A DNA stretch of 64,000 bases from JACOND01 sp965116175 (GTDB taxonomy: Bacteria > Bdellovibrionota > Bdellovibrionia > Bdellovibrionales > UBA1609). Under the pieces are notes generated by a model that made no database searches, had not been told where the DNA came from, and worked only from the letters and a program-made list of their open reading frames with translations. Made by a program: the position numbers and the translations under genes. Location: contig OZ220490.1 in NCBI GenBank assembly GCA_965116175.1, positions 1,364,001-1,428,000 on the forward strand, given 5' to 3'. Position 1 is the stretch's first letter, and each line of letters begins with the position of its first letter. This document shows positions 1 through 7,834 of the stretch, one piece after another.

Positions 1-389
1 CTTGTTTTCTTTATAACATTTCCACAAGCCCCATTAGAAAGTCTTTTTTCATTTATCTTTTTATACTGCCTGTTATCAACAGATGGCAGGCTCTGCATCC
101 TTTAACAGTCTTAATCAACTGGATTTTTGCTCCTTTAATTAGCGGTTTACTTTTTCCTTTATCTTTTTTAAGCCCCTTTGTGCCGGCTTTATATCCTATA
201 ACTGACTTTTTATGGACAGCTGTTCTTTGGCTTTTAAAGTTTATAAAGTTTCTTCCAGACCGGTCTTTTTTAATGAATTGGTTTATTCCAAAGGAATGGA
301 TGTGGCTTTATATCAGCTTGATTTATTTAATTGTTTTTGTGGTGTTTTTTTTCAAGAGAAAAAAGATGTTTTATACTAGGAAAATGTGA
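1..389 (+). CDS. ComEC/Rec2-like competence membrane protein, C-terminal part (5' end outside window)
   Basis: The reading frame is open from base 3 to the TGA at 387-389 and has no start inside the window, so only the last ~128 residues are seen. The sequence is strongly hydrophobic, with several membrane segments. It contains a HPLTVLINWIFAPLISGLL segment followed by further Leu/Phe/Pro-rich helices, which resembles the end of the ComEC competence domain, the channel that moves single-stranded DNA across the inner membrane in natural transformation. The last helix is followed by a basic tail (KRKKMFYTRK). No metallo-beta-lactamase-like domain is visible after it, so this would be a ComEC form without that extension. 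The family call rests on pattern alone, because the diagnostic N-terminal part is missing. Confidence 0.6.
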   Translation, partial: CFLYNISTSPIRKSFFIYLFILPVINRWQALHPLTVLINWIFAPLISGLLFPLSFLSPFVPALYPITDFLWTAVLWLLKFIKFLPDRSFLMNWFIPKEWMWLYISLIYLIVFVVFFFKRKKMFYTRKM

Positions 390-594
390 ATTTACGGCAA
401 AGGCCGCTTTTGCGCCTTTCTCCCGTTCGCGCTCTGGTGAAAAATGTCATGGCCCTCTACTTCAACCAACAACTTTGGTGGATTTGATCTATTAGCTCAT
501 TTTAAGGTTATATAAGGGAAATGTTGTCCCTACATTCTAACTGCTGGGAATCTTTTAATAGTTTTTTCACCGTTGCTGCCCGTTAGCTTTCAAG
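390..594. other. convergent intergenic region
   Basis: This gap lies between the ComEC-like gene (+) and the collagen-like lipoprotein gene (-). The first 60 bases are richer in G and C than the surroundings (around 400-440). I see no clean hairpin plus T run and no coding signal. Confidence 0.4.
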
Positions 595-1503
595 CTATGT
601 TAAATAAAAAATAATAATTACAGCCAAGCGCCAGCACAAGGTCGGTAACCCTCCATATCCTCCAGTGCTTCCTTTTCCTCCTCTGCTTCCAAGACCTACT
701 GTTTTTTTAATTTCTGTTAAATTAAACTCTGAAAGATTAAAAGCCTGTAAATAAAACGAACCAGAATCACCACCCCTTTTTCCCTCATAGCCGGGATAAC
801 CCTGACGGCCTTCTTCACCATTTCCGCCTCTTGTGGGATTAACCTGACACTCAAACCAACAGTTTCTATCAAGGACAATTTTTCCTCCAAAAACTCCCAG
901 CCCTAAAGGAAGGTAAAAATCCTGACACCATTTATCATAAACAGCATCATATCCATTCTCACCATCAGGGCCTGAAAGTTTAGCTCTCTCACTTCTTGAT
1001 ATGAGCCTTCTAGGGACAGACCCTCCATTTTCACCACTTAAAATAAGTCCTAAACTCCCTTTAACTTTTCTTGCTTTAATTAAGACATGGCCTCCGCTTT
1101 TGCCCTCTTGTTTTTTTTCTGCTGTTTGTTCTTCTTGGAAATTGCGAATGATAGAGTGAGTAGATAAAAACTCTTCAGCTATGATTGTTAAGTCATGCTC
1201 ATTTGTTTGAATTTGAATCATATCTAAAACAACTCTTTTGTTTTGAATGACTAAATTTTCAGAAAGCTCCAAATCTTCTGATATAACAGTTGTTTCCTCT
1301 TTTGAGATTTGCTCATTATTCTCAGCTACTTTGGGAGCTTCCTTATTTTCAACTTTTGGAGTAGGTGTTTCTTTAACATTATTTATTTCTTGAATAGAGT
1401 TTATTTCTGGTGAAATAAAGTCGTCTTCATTAAAAGACAAATCCTCGCAAGCGGGAAAACTAAATAAAACAAAAAATAAAAAAATAATTTTTAAAATTTT
1501 CAT
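595..1503 (-). CDS. lipoprotein with Gly-rich, collagen-like segment
   Basis: I do not recognise a named family. The ATG at 1503 (MKILKII...) is preferred over an upstream in-frame codon because AGGGAG precedes it and a signal peptide follows directly. The signal peptide ends in a lipobox (SFPAC), so the product is probably a lipid-anchored envelope protein of about 302 residues. A Glu/Lys/Pro-rich linker of ~70 residues follows, then a region that may form a beta-helix, then Gly-rich stretches with Gly-X-Y character (GPDGENGYD, GGNGEEGRQGYPGYEGKRGG, GSRGGKGSTGGYGG). Four Cys lie in the C-terminal half. The last dozen residues are hydrophobic and unlike the Gly-rich part, so the 3' end may have been altered by a frameshift. 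A surface-exposed structural role is a guess. Confidence 0.65.
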   Translation of the reverse strand: MKILKIIFLFFVLFSFPACEDLSFNEDDFISPEINSIQEINNVKETPTPKVENKEAPKVAENNEQISKEETTVISEDLELSENLVIQNKRVVLDMIQIQTNEHDLTIIAEEFLSTHSIIRNFQEEQTAEKKQEGKSGGHVLIKARKVKGSLGLILSGENGGSVPRRLISRSERAKLSGPDGENGYDAVYDKWCQDFYLPLGLGVFGGKIVLDRNCWFECQVNPTRGGNGEEGRQGYPGYEGKRGGDSGSFYLQAFNLSEFNLTEIKKTVGLGSRGGKGSTGGYGGLPTLCWRLAVIIIFYLT

Positions 1504-1608
1504 AAACTCCCTTTCCGTTTTTGGATTCAAGAGCATTTCAGAAAAAAAGAAAAAAAAAGAGGGGTAAATGCAGGTTATGCGCCAGTGGTGAATAATTTAG
1601 AGAAAAAG

Positions 1609-1687
1609 TTATTCAGAAATGAATAAACAGCAAAAAAACAGCTTGATTTTTCTTAAATACACTTAAAAAGCTATTCACAAATGAATA
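1609..1687. repeat. pair of similar palindromes upstream of abiEi
   Basis: TTATTCA-GAAA-TGAATAA lies at 1609-1626 and TATTCA-CAAA-TGAATA at 1672-1687. The two have the same arms and nearly the same 4-base centre, about 62 bases apart. They precede the AbiEi-like gene. AbiEi antitoxins are known to bind inverted repeats upstream of their own operon, so these are candidate operators. They could also belong to a divergent promoter for the lipoprotein gene at 1503. Confidence 0.45.
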
Positions 1688-1774
1688 ACTCTTTTTATTT
1701 TCATATTAAAAATTACCGAAAAATACAAAGTTCTGTCCTAAAAACCATCTCAAAAATTTAAAAAATGTCCTCAC

Positions 1775-1803
1775 TTGACTTTATTGAGTGCGTTTATTAA
1801 AAT
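1775..1803 (+). promoter_or_regulatory. predicted sigma70 promoter of abiEi
   Basis: TTGACT (1775-1780), 17 bases, TAAAAT (1798-1803). The start codon of the next gene is at 1810, about where transcription would begin. No Shine-Dalgarno sequence is present, so the mRNA may be leaderless. Confidence 0.5.
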
Positions 1804-1809
1804 TTAAAA

Positions 1810-2397
1810 ATGAAAGAATTTGAAAAACTAAAACCTCTTTTGAAAAAACCATTATTTCATGCTTGGGAGGCAAAACAAAAAGGCGTTCATGCCAGTTTGC
1901 TAAGTTATTATACTAAAAAAGGCCTGATAGAAAGACTGGATCGTGGGATTTATCGCAACAAAGAAGCGGTATTGGATGTTGATTTCCAATGGGAAGACCT
2001 GATTTTGACAGCTAAAAGTATTCCTAAAGGAGTCATCTGTTTAACTTCGGCATTAGCCCTCTACAACCTTACTGAAGAAATACCGAGATTTCATTGGATT
2101 GCGATTCCCAATTCTTCCAGAGCCCCAAAAAGAAAAGGGGTTAAAATTATGCGTATGAGAAATTTTAAATTGGGAAAAACTAAAATGAAACTTGGAAAAG
2201 AAACCATCACTATTTTTGACAGAGAAAGAACTGTTGTGGACTCTTTTCGTTTTTTGGGGAAAGAGACAGCTATTAAAGCTCTTAAAGAGTCTCTTAAAAT
2301 AAAAGGCCAAAACAAAATAAATTTAAGAAAAATTCATCGCTATTCGGAAAAGCTTCGTTACAATATTGATCCTTATATACTGACGGCAACAACATGA
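1810..2397 (+). CDS. AbiEi-type antitoxin / transcriptional regulator of an AbiE system
   Basis: The 195-residue protein has the layout of AbiEi antitoxins from type IV toxin-antitoxin systems: an N-terminal winged helix (about residues 5-50, with a GVHASLLSYYTKKGLIERLDRG-like stretch) followed by a C-terminal domain with the SALALYNL and ITIFDRERTVVDSFR segments seen in this family. AbiEi represses its own operon through its wHTH and counteracts AbiEii, a nucleotidyltransferase toxin. The stop TGA overlaps the ATG of the next frame (ATGA), the usual coupling to abiEii, but that frame is only 24 codons long. This is therefore an orphan or relic antitoxin. The family assignment is fairly secure; present function is uncertain. 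Confidence 0.8.
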   Translation: MKEFEKLKPLLKKPLFHAWEAKQKGVHASLLSYYTKKGLIERLDRGIYRNKEAVLDVDFQWEDLILTAKSIPKGVICLTSALALYNLTEEIPRFHWIAIPNSSRAPKRKGVKIMRMRNFKLGKTKMKLGKETITIFDRERTVVDSFRFLGKETAIKALKESLKIKGQNKINLRKIHRYSEKLRYNIDPYILTATT

Positions 2398-2468
2398 ACG
2401 AACAAGCATTAAAAGAAAGAATCAAATATATTGCTAATTCTGAAAACCGCAAATTCAATTACCTTTAA
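2394..2468 (+). pseudogene. truncated abiEii toxin remnant
   Basis: An ATG overlapping the abiEi stop opens a frame reading MNEQALKERIKYIANSENRKFN, which resembles the N-terminus of AbiEii nucleotidyltransferase toxins (short helix, then a K/R-rich helix). It stops at TAA 2466-2468 after 24 codons. I see no continuation in other frames in the next 300 bases, so the catalytic GSxxLD-type core has been deleted. Confidence 0.6.
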
Positions 2469-2785
2469 AATCAGGATTATTGATTTGCTCCTAAAAACAA
2501 AGAAATTTCACTGCTGAAAAAATTTTCATCTATTTTTATATAATAAATCTAAGATCATCTAAGTTTTTATACTTTTGCACTATTAGTAAGAAGAGAGATA
2601 AAATCTTTTCTTCTTTGAGAGAAAAAAGTTGAATGAGACAAAGAAAGCCCCCTATTACAGTTATGTAAGTGATATTCACTACTTGATAATTTTTTGCAGA
2701 TTCTCTGTAATGTACTTCTTTATTTATAGCTGTTTTTTTATCTTTGCCTTATGCTTTATAAGACAATAAAATTTTTGTTTGGTTT
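2469..2785. other. AT-rich intergenic region without visible gene
   Basis: This stretch separates the abiEii remnant from the 3' end of the minus-strand DUF2806-like gene. All frames carry frequent stops. It probably includes the deletion scar of the toxin gene. Confidence 0.4.
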
Positions 2786-3616
2786 TTAATAATAATCTAT
2801 GTTTTGTCCTTCATTAAAATTAATATTATGTGATTTTCCGTTCTCTGGTAATATTATTGCTTTTAATTGTAAGTTATTTGCCTTTAAACACTGTGATAAA
2901 CAAGATAAATATTCATGATCTCTTTCAGGCTTCACAAATTCTGATAATTCTATACCAGCACTAGATAGCCAAACACAAGGTATTCTTATTTCTGTTTTTT
3001 TAGATTTAAAAGGTATATAAAGAAAATAATCATAATAAATACCTAACACACCTATATTTTTAAAACTAGGTCTAATAATTCTAGACACATTCATTTGTCT
3101 TACTAAACCTATCTCAAGCAATAAGGATATTTCATCAAAAGAGAGAAACCCACTTGGCATCTTATTTTCTTCATAATAAACAAACCGCTCTATTTTATAA
3201 TTTAAGAATCGATTAAAAAGATTTGCTTCTGAAGAGCTGATATTTCTAAGGACTGATAAAGTTCTAACAGAAGTATTTTTGTTACTCATCTGTCCTTCTA
3301 AGATCTCAGACCAAATAGTTTGAAGTTTGTTATTAGAAATATCTTTTGAATGATCTATAAACTGACCTAGCCAATCAGATTTTGGAGGTTTTATATTTTT
3401 ACTTTTATATTCATCTTCTATATTTTTTTCAGCTCCTGAAAATATATTGATTAAATTATTTTTTCTGGCTTGAGATAATTTTTTAATTATATCCTTTGCC
3501 TCATTACTATTATTCAGGAGAAATAAATTATTTTGTGTAGTAATTTGAGATTTTTCATATTTAAAAATAGAGTTAAACCTAAGCTTCTTTAAAAAATTAA
3601 AATCAAAATTTCCCAT
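2786..3616 (-). CDS. DUF2806-like protein
   Basis: The 276-residue protein has no signal peptide or membrane segment. A central region (about residues 85-125) reads W-x-Q-F...LQTIWSEILEGQM...TSVRTLSVLRNISSSEANLF. This resembles the conserved core of DUF2806-type proteins (W-x-x-ILAGE, SxRTL, L..LS..EA). The N-terminal 80 residues are polar and Lys/Asn-rich. The function of the family is unknown; members often lie in accessory or phage-related regions. It stands alone here, convergent with the AbiE relic and divergent from the restriction operon, and its high AT content fits acquired DNA. No strong ribosome binding site precedes the ATG. Confidence 0.55.
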   Translation of the reverse strand: MGNFDFNFLKKLRFNSIFKYEKSQITTQNNLFLLNNSNEAKDIIKKLSQARKNNLINIFSGAEKNIEDEYKSKNIKPPKSDWLGQFIDHSKDISNNKLQTIWSEILEGQMSNKNTSVRTLSVLRNISSSEANLFNRFLNYKIERFVYYEENKMPSGFLSFDEISLLLEIGLVRQMNVSRIIRPSFKNIGVLGIYYDYFLYIPFKSKKTEIRIPCVWLSSAGIELSEFVKPERDHEYLSCLSQCLKANNLQLKAIILPENGKSHNINFNEGQNIDYY

Positions 3617-4108
3617 CGGTATAACACTATTTAGAGAAAAATTTCTATGACAATACCTATCATAATGTCTTATAATAGTAACTTTATATTCAGCTTACTA
3701 ATCTTGTAAATTATAACAATTCCAAAAACTTAACAAAAAAAACGGCTGTTTATCAAGTTTTCTTTAAAAAGAGGTTGAAGTTATAAATTGAAAGTTTAGC
3801 TTTTTTAAGTTTTTTTATGATTTATTTTTAACTAGTCTGTGTCATATCTACTCATTAGTTTTAAGCTATGGAATTATAATTGCTACATATTGAAAAAAAA
3901 ATCATATAACAGTTAAAGCTATGCATATACAATTTTGAATTTGAAGGACAGAGCTTTTACTTCCAAGTTAAATCTATATGTTGGGGATATGCAGACTTGT
4001 CAAAAAGGCTTTTTGACTTGTTTAAGTTTTGCAAGCTAAGATAAATAATAAAGAGTGTTTTTATCATAGGTTCAGGATATTTAACATAAAGACTTAGGGG
4101 CTTAAAAA
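3617..4108. other. intergenic region upstream of the restriction operon
   Basis: About 490 very AT-rich bases between divergent genes. It must carry the promoter for the operon starting at 4109, but I cannot single out one candidate. Short inverted stretches (CAAAAAG/CTTTTTG) occur near 3997-4016. I see no gene I can defend. Confidence 0.4.
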
Positions 4109-4348
4109 ATGTCAAAAGAGAAAAAATCAATAAAATACAGAGACTTGCCTTGGGAGTTGAGAGATCAGGTGGATTTTGCCTATGGTCATGTCCAAAAAGC
4201 TCAAAATCCAACAGTCCAGCATATTTTGAAAAGGTTAAAGAAATTTGAAAAAATATATGCAGAAGAAGGGGCTACAGCCTCTGTTCAAGAAAAAAGAGAA
4301 GCTATCGATCAGTTGGAAAGCTATGTGGAATCTTCCCCTGATTTATAA
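4109..4348 (+). CDS. small soluble protein, first gene of the type III R-M operon
   Basis: The 79-residue acidic protein has no signal peptide. It is predicted to be mostly helical and includes a YRDLPWELRDQVDFAY stretch and a Lys-rich helix. I do not recognise a family. It begins 54 bases upstream of the membrane-protein gene and reads in the same direction as mod and res, so it is probably co-transcribed with them. Its position suggests an accessory or regulatory role, but nothing in the sequence proves this. Confidence 0.6.
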   Translation: MSKEKKSIKYRDLPWELRDQVDFAYGHVQKAQNPTVQHILKRLKKFEKIYAEEGATASVQEKREAIDQLESYVESSPDL

Positions 4349-4401
4349 GCTTAGCTTGATAGAAAAAACATTTTTAATAGGACACTTGAAGAGAAGCTAA
4401 A

Positions 4402-5310
4402 ATGCTAGATTCAGCTATGATAGATGTCGCCCTTGGGCTTATATCATTCTTTTTGGTCATGTCCTTATCTGTTACTGCTGTTCAGGGATGGCTTTCTAGT
4501 ATTTTAAAGTTAAGAGGAAAAAATCTTAGAAAAGGCATTGAAAATTTAACAGATCACAAAATAGCTGAAAAAATTTATACTCATCCTCTTATGAAAACAA
4601 TGGGATCAAATCCTTCTTATTTGAAGTCCAAATATTTTGCTCAAATTCTTATTGATATTATTGATAAGAAAGCTCCATTAAATGAAAAAAGTAATGTAAA
4701 AGCTTTGATAGATAAAATTGAAAATGAGGATTTAAAAAAGATTTTTCAAATACTTAATATAAAACCTAATGATAAAATTGAAGAACTAGAAAAGAAAATT
4801 TCTGATTGGTTTGATACAGGAATGGAAAGAGTTTCAGGTTGGTATCAAAGAAAAATGCAAACAATTTCAATTATTATTTCAGCTTTTTTAGTTATTATAA
4901 TAAATGCTGATGCTTTAAATATTGCTCAAGCATTATTTCAAGAAGATGCTTTAAGAGCTAAAACAAGTGCTATAGTAGATCAAATTTCAAAAGAAAATTC
5001 AGAATTAACTGAAGCTAATAAAGAACAAAATACATTGCTTCAAAATTTAGAAAATCAATTAAAAATAACTGACTTTCCTATTGGTTGGAGAAATGAAAAT
5101 TGGAATAAATATAAAAGTGAATTTAATAAAGAAGAATGCACTATGAATATGCTAATTTGTATTTGGTTTATTATATTGAAATTATTTGGCTGGCTAATAA
5201 CCATTTCCGCTGTATCGCTAGGGGCGCCTTTTTGGTTTGATTTAATAGGAAAAGTTGCAAATATAAGAAATTCAATAAAACCAAAAGAAAAAGAAATAAA
5301 AAATGTCTAA
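4402..5310 (+). CDS. membrane protein of unknown function, linked to type III mod
   Basis: The 302-residue protein has an N-terminal membrane helix (about residues 7-30) followed by a LRGKNLRKGIENLT motif. A soluble middle part ends in MERVSGWYQRKMQTISIIISAFLVIIINADALNIAQAL, which holds a second helix. A coiled-coil-prone Glu/Asn/Gln stretch follows (about 195-225), then two C-terminal helices with LGAPFWFDL. The motifs LxxxIxNLL, WY-x-R and SLGAPFWFDL recur in an uncharacterised bacterial membrane-protein family. The last 8 bases overlap the mod start codon, so translation of the two is probably coupled. A membrane partner for a restriction operon is unusual; it could also be an independent gene in the same defence island. 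Confidence 0.7.
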   Translation: MLDSAMIDVALGLISFFLVMSLSVTAVQGWLSSILKLRGKNLRKGIENLTDHKIAEKIYTHPLMKTMGSNPSYLKSKYFAQILIDIIDKKAPLNEKSNVKALIDKIENEDLKKIFQILNIKPNDKIEELEKKISDWFDTGMERVSGWYQRKMQTISIIISAFLVIIINADALNIAQALFQEDALRAKTSAIVDQISKENSELTEANKEQNTLLQNLENQLKITDFPIGWRNENWNKYKSEFNKEECTMNMLICIWFIILKLFGWLITISAVSLGAPFWFDLIGKVANIRNSIKPKEKEIKNV

Positions 5311-7831
5311 AAAAACTATAGAGATTTATAAGCATGAGACGCAGAGGCGGAAAAACAATCCCCAAGTGGGAGCTGTGACCTCTCAAACAGACAGTCCAAA
5401 AGTTAAGACAAAACAATATAAATATGATCCTCACTTAGACCCTGAGTTGAAATGGGCCGGCAAAGCGGAGCGGCTTGCTTTTGAAGCTCCCACTGTCCCT
5501 TTGCATATCCATGAAAAGATAGACCCCAGGAGCATTATTGAAACTGTCCGATCCAGAAACTCTGTGGATTATGAGCAGATGTCTTTGTTCCATGATCCTA
5601 CAGAAAGAAGAGCTTTAGAAAAAGAGATTGAATTTTACAAACATGAAAAGCTTTGGAGTAATCGCTTGATTGCAGGGGACTCTCTTTTAGTGATGAACTC
5701 TCTGCTGAATAAAGAGGGAATGCAGGCTAAAGTTCAATGTGTTTATATAGATCCGCCTTATGGGATTAAATACGGCTCTAACTTTCAGCCTTTTGTAAAT
5801 AAAAGAGATGTCAAAGACAAAAAAGATGAAGACTTAACAGCGGAGCCTGAAATGATAAAAGCTTTTAGAGATACTTGGGAGCTTGGGATTCATTCTTATT
5901 TGACTTACTTGAGAGACAGGCTGTTGCTCGCAAGAGAGCTTTTAACAGACAGCGGCTCTTGTTTTGTTCAAATCTCTGATGAGAATGTGCATCTTGTCCG
6001 CAACCTAATGGACGAAGTTTTTGGAAGGGATAATTTTGTAAGTCAAATTACAATAAAAAGAGCATCTGTGATGTTCACCAAAAAATATTTAAAGTCTGAT
6101 GTTTTTTATGTGATATTCTATGCTAAAAACTTTAATCATTTTAAATATCGTCAGTTATATACTGATAAGGATATTCAACTATTTGCCAATTCTGCTGGAT
6201 CACACCTTTGGTGTGAAAACACGACAAATAATAAATGTATGAGGCTTGAACCAAAAGATCGAAAAGATATTAAAAAGCTTTTATCAGATCACTCTAATTA
6301 TACTCTCTTTCATACTTTAGGGTTAAACGCGCAAGGAACAGAAAAACAAAAGCCTTTTAACTTTAAAGATGTAGATTATTTTCCTCCAAAAGGAACACAA
6401 TGGAAGACCTCATATACAGGTTTAGGTGCCTTAGTAAAAGCAAATAGAATAATTATAGAAGGCAATAGAATAAGATATAAATGCTTTTATAAAGATTTTA
6501 AAATATCAGAGGTCAGTAATTATTGGAAAGGCATTGGTCCCGCTGGGGATAAAATCTATGTTGTGCAGACAAATGATGAAATTGTAAAAAACTGTCTTCT
6601 TATGACCACAGATCCGGGGGACTTAGTTTTAGACCCTACTTGTGGAAGTGGAACAACAGCTTATGTAGCGGAAAAATGGGGGCGCCGTTGGATCACTTGT
6701 GACACTTCCCGTGTCGCCATTGCTCTGGCAAAACAAAGACTGATGACAGCTCATTTTGACTACTACGAGCTGAAAAATGAAAAACAGGGTGTGAATGGGA
6801 ATTTTAATTACAAAGAAGTTCCTCATATCACTTTAAAGTCTATCGCCAACAACCCTCATATCAAAGAAGGCATGACAAAACAAGAAATTGAAAAAGCGAT
6901 TTCCGATCATGCTCCTACAGAAAAACTTTATGACAAGCCCCATATAGATAAAAACAAATTTAGAGTCTCCGGCCCTTTTACTGTGGAGGCTATTCCCGCC
7001 GTTAAAGTAGAGACTTTATCAGGGGATTTATTAAACGGATCAAACAGCCTTATCAAACAAGACTGGTTTCATTCTCTTAAAGAGCATGGCATCAAAGGAA
7101 AAAAAGGCTTAAGCAAAGACATTGAATTTACAAGATTGGAAATGATGAGCGACACTCAATACATTTATGGGGAAGGGGAAATAAAAGAAACAGGTAAAAC
7201 CGCTATTATTTGTTTTGGCTCGGAATACGCCCCTTTAGAGCAAAGGCAAGTGGAGGAAGCCTTAAAAGAGGCTAAAGCCTTTCGCCCTGATGTTGTGATT
7301 TTTTGCGCTTTTCAATTTGATCCCGAAGCCAGCAAAGATGTAGATGAATCAGATTTAAAATGGACAAAAGTTTTAAAAGTTCAAATGAACAGCGATCTTT
7401 TAACTCATGATTTAAAAAAGAAAACAAAAGGGGAAAGCTTTTGGCTGGTTGGACAGCCTGATGTGAAAGTTGAAAAACTCACAAAAGACAAAGGAAAATA
7501 CAAGGTCAGCATTCAAGGTTTTGATTACTACAATACAAAAACAAACAGCATGGAAAAGGGCGGTAAAGACAAAATTGCAATATGGATGCTGGACACCAAT
7601 TATGATGAAAGGTCTTTATATCCCCGGCAGGTGTTTTTCCCGCTTTCAGGAAATAAGGACGGCTGGGCAAAACTAAAAAAAAGCCTCAAAACAGAAATCA
7701 ACGAAGAGCTGATAGATAAATTCAAAGGGACAGAGTCCCTCGCCTTTAAAGCCGAAAATCACAAAAAAATTGCTGTCAAAATCATTGATGACAGAGGCAT
7801 TGAAAGCCTTATCATAAAAGCGCTGGATTAA
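5303..7831 (+). CDS. mod: type III restriction-modification DNA methyltransferase subunit (Mod)
   Basis: The 842-residue protein methylates adenine and supplies sequence recognition for the Mod-Res complex. Motif IV (YIDPPYGIKYGSNF) lies near residue 150 and precedes motif I (DPTCGSGTTAYVAEKWGRRWITCD) near residue 445, the order of beta-class amino-methyltransferases. The stretch between them holds the target-recognition region (about 240-420). A long C-terminal extension (about 500-842) is longer than in classical Mod proteins and contains AIICFGSEYAPLEQRQVEEAL. The start overlaps the preceding membrane-protein gene by 8 bases, and the stop is 3 bases before res. All motifs are intact, so the enzyme is probably active. 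Confidence 0.92.
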   Translation: MSKKTIEIYKHETQRRKNNPQVGAVTSQTDSPKVKTKQYKYDPHLDPELKWAGKAERLAFEAPTVPLHIHEKIDPRSIIETVRSRNSVDYEQMSLFHDPTERRALEKEIEFYKHEKLWSNRLIAGDSLLVMNSLLNKEGMQAKVQCVYIDPPYGIKYGSNFQPFVNKRDVKDKKDEDLTAEPEMIKAFRDTWELGIHSYLTYLRDRLLLARELLTDSGSCFVQISDENVHLVRNLMDEVFGRDNFVSQITIKRASVMFTKKYLKSDVFYVIFYAKNFNHFKYRQLYTDKDIQLFANSAGSHLWCENTTNNKCMRLEPKDRKDIKKLLSDHSNYTLFHTLGLNAQGTEKQKPFNFKDVDYFPPKGTQWKTSYTGLGALVKANRIIIEGNRIRYKCFYKDFKISEVSNYWKGIGPAGDKIYVVQTNDEIVKNCLLMTTDPGDLVLDPTCGSGTTAYVAEKWGRRWITCDTSRVAIALAKQRLMTAHFDYYELKNEKQGVNGNFNYKEVPHITLKSIANNPHIKEGMTKQEIEKAISDHAPTEKLYDKPHIDKNKFRVSGPFTVEAIPAVKVETLSGDLLNGSNSLIKQDWFHSLKEHGIKGKKGLSKDIEFTRLEMMSDTQYIYGEGEIKETGKTAIICFGSEYAPLEQRQVEEALKEAKAFRPDVVIFCAFQFDPEASKDVDESDLKWTKVLKVQMNSDLLTHDLKKKTKGESFWLVGQPDVKVEKLTKDKGKYKVSIQGFDYYNTKTNSMEKGGKDKIAIWMLDTNYDERSLYPRQVFFPLSGNKDGWAKLKKSLKTEINEELIDKFKGTESLAFKAENHKKIAVKIIDDRGIESLIIKALD

Positions 7832-7834
7832 AAG

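Noticed and set aside
3957..4211. 84-residue minus-strand frame upstream of the restriction operon
   Set aside because: It overlaps the first operon gene on the other strand and has no recognisable signal; a chance frame is more likely.
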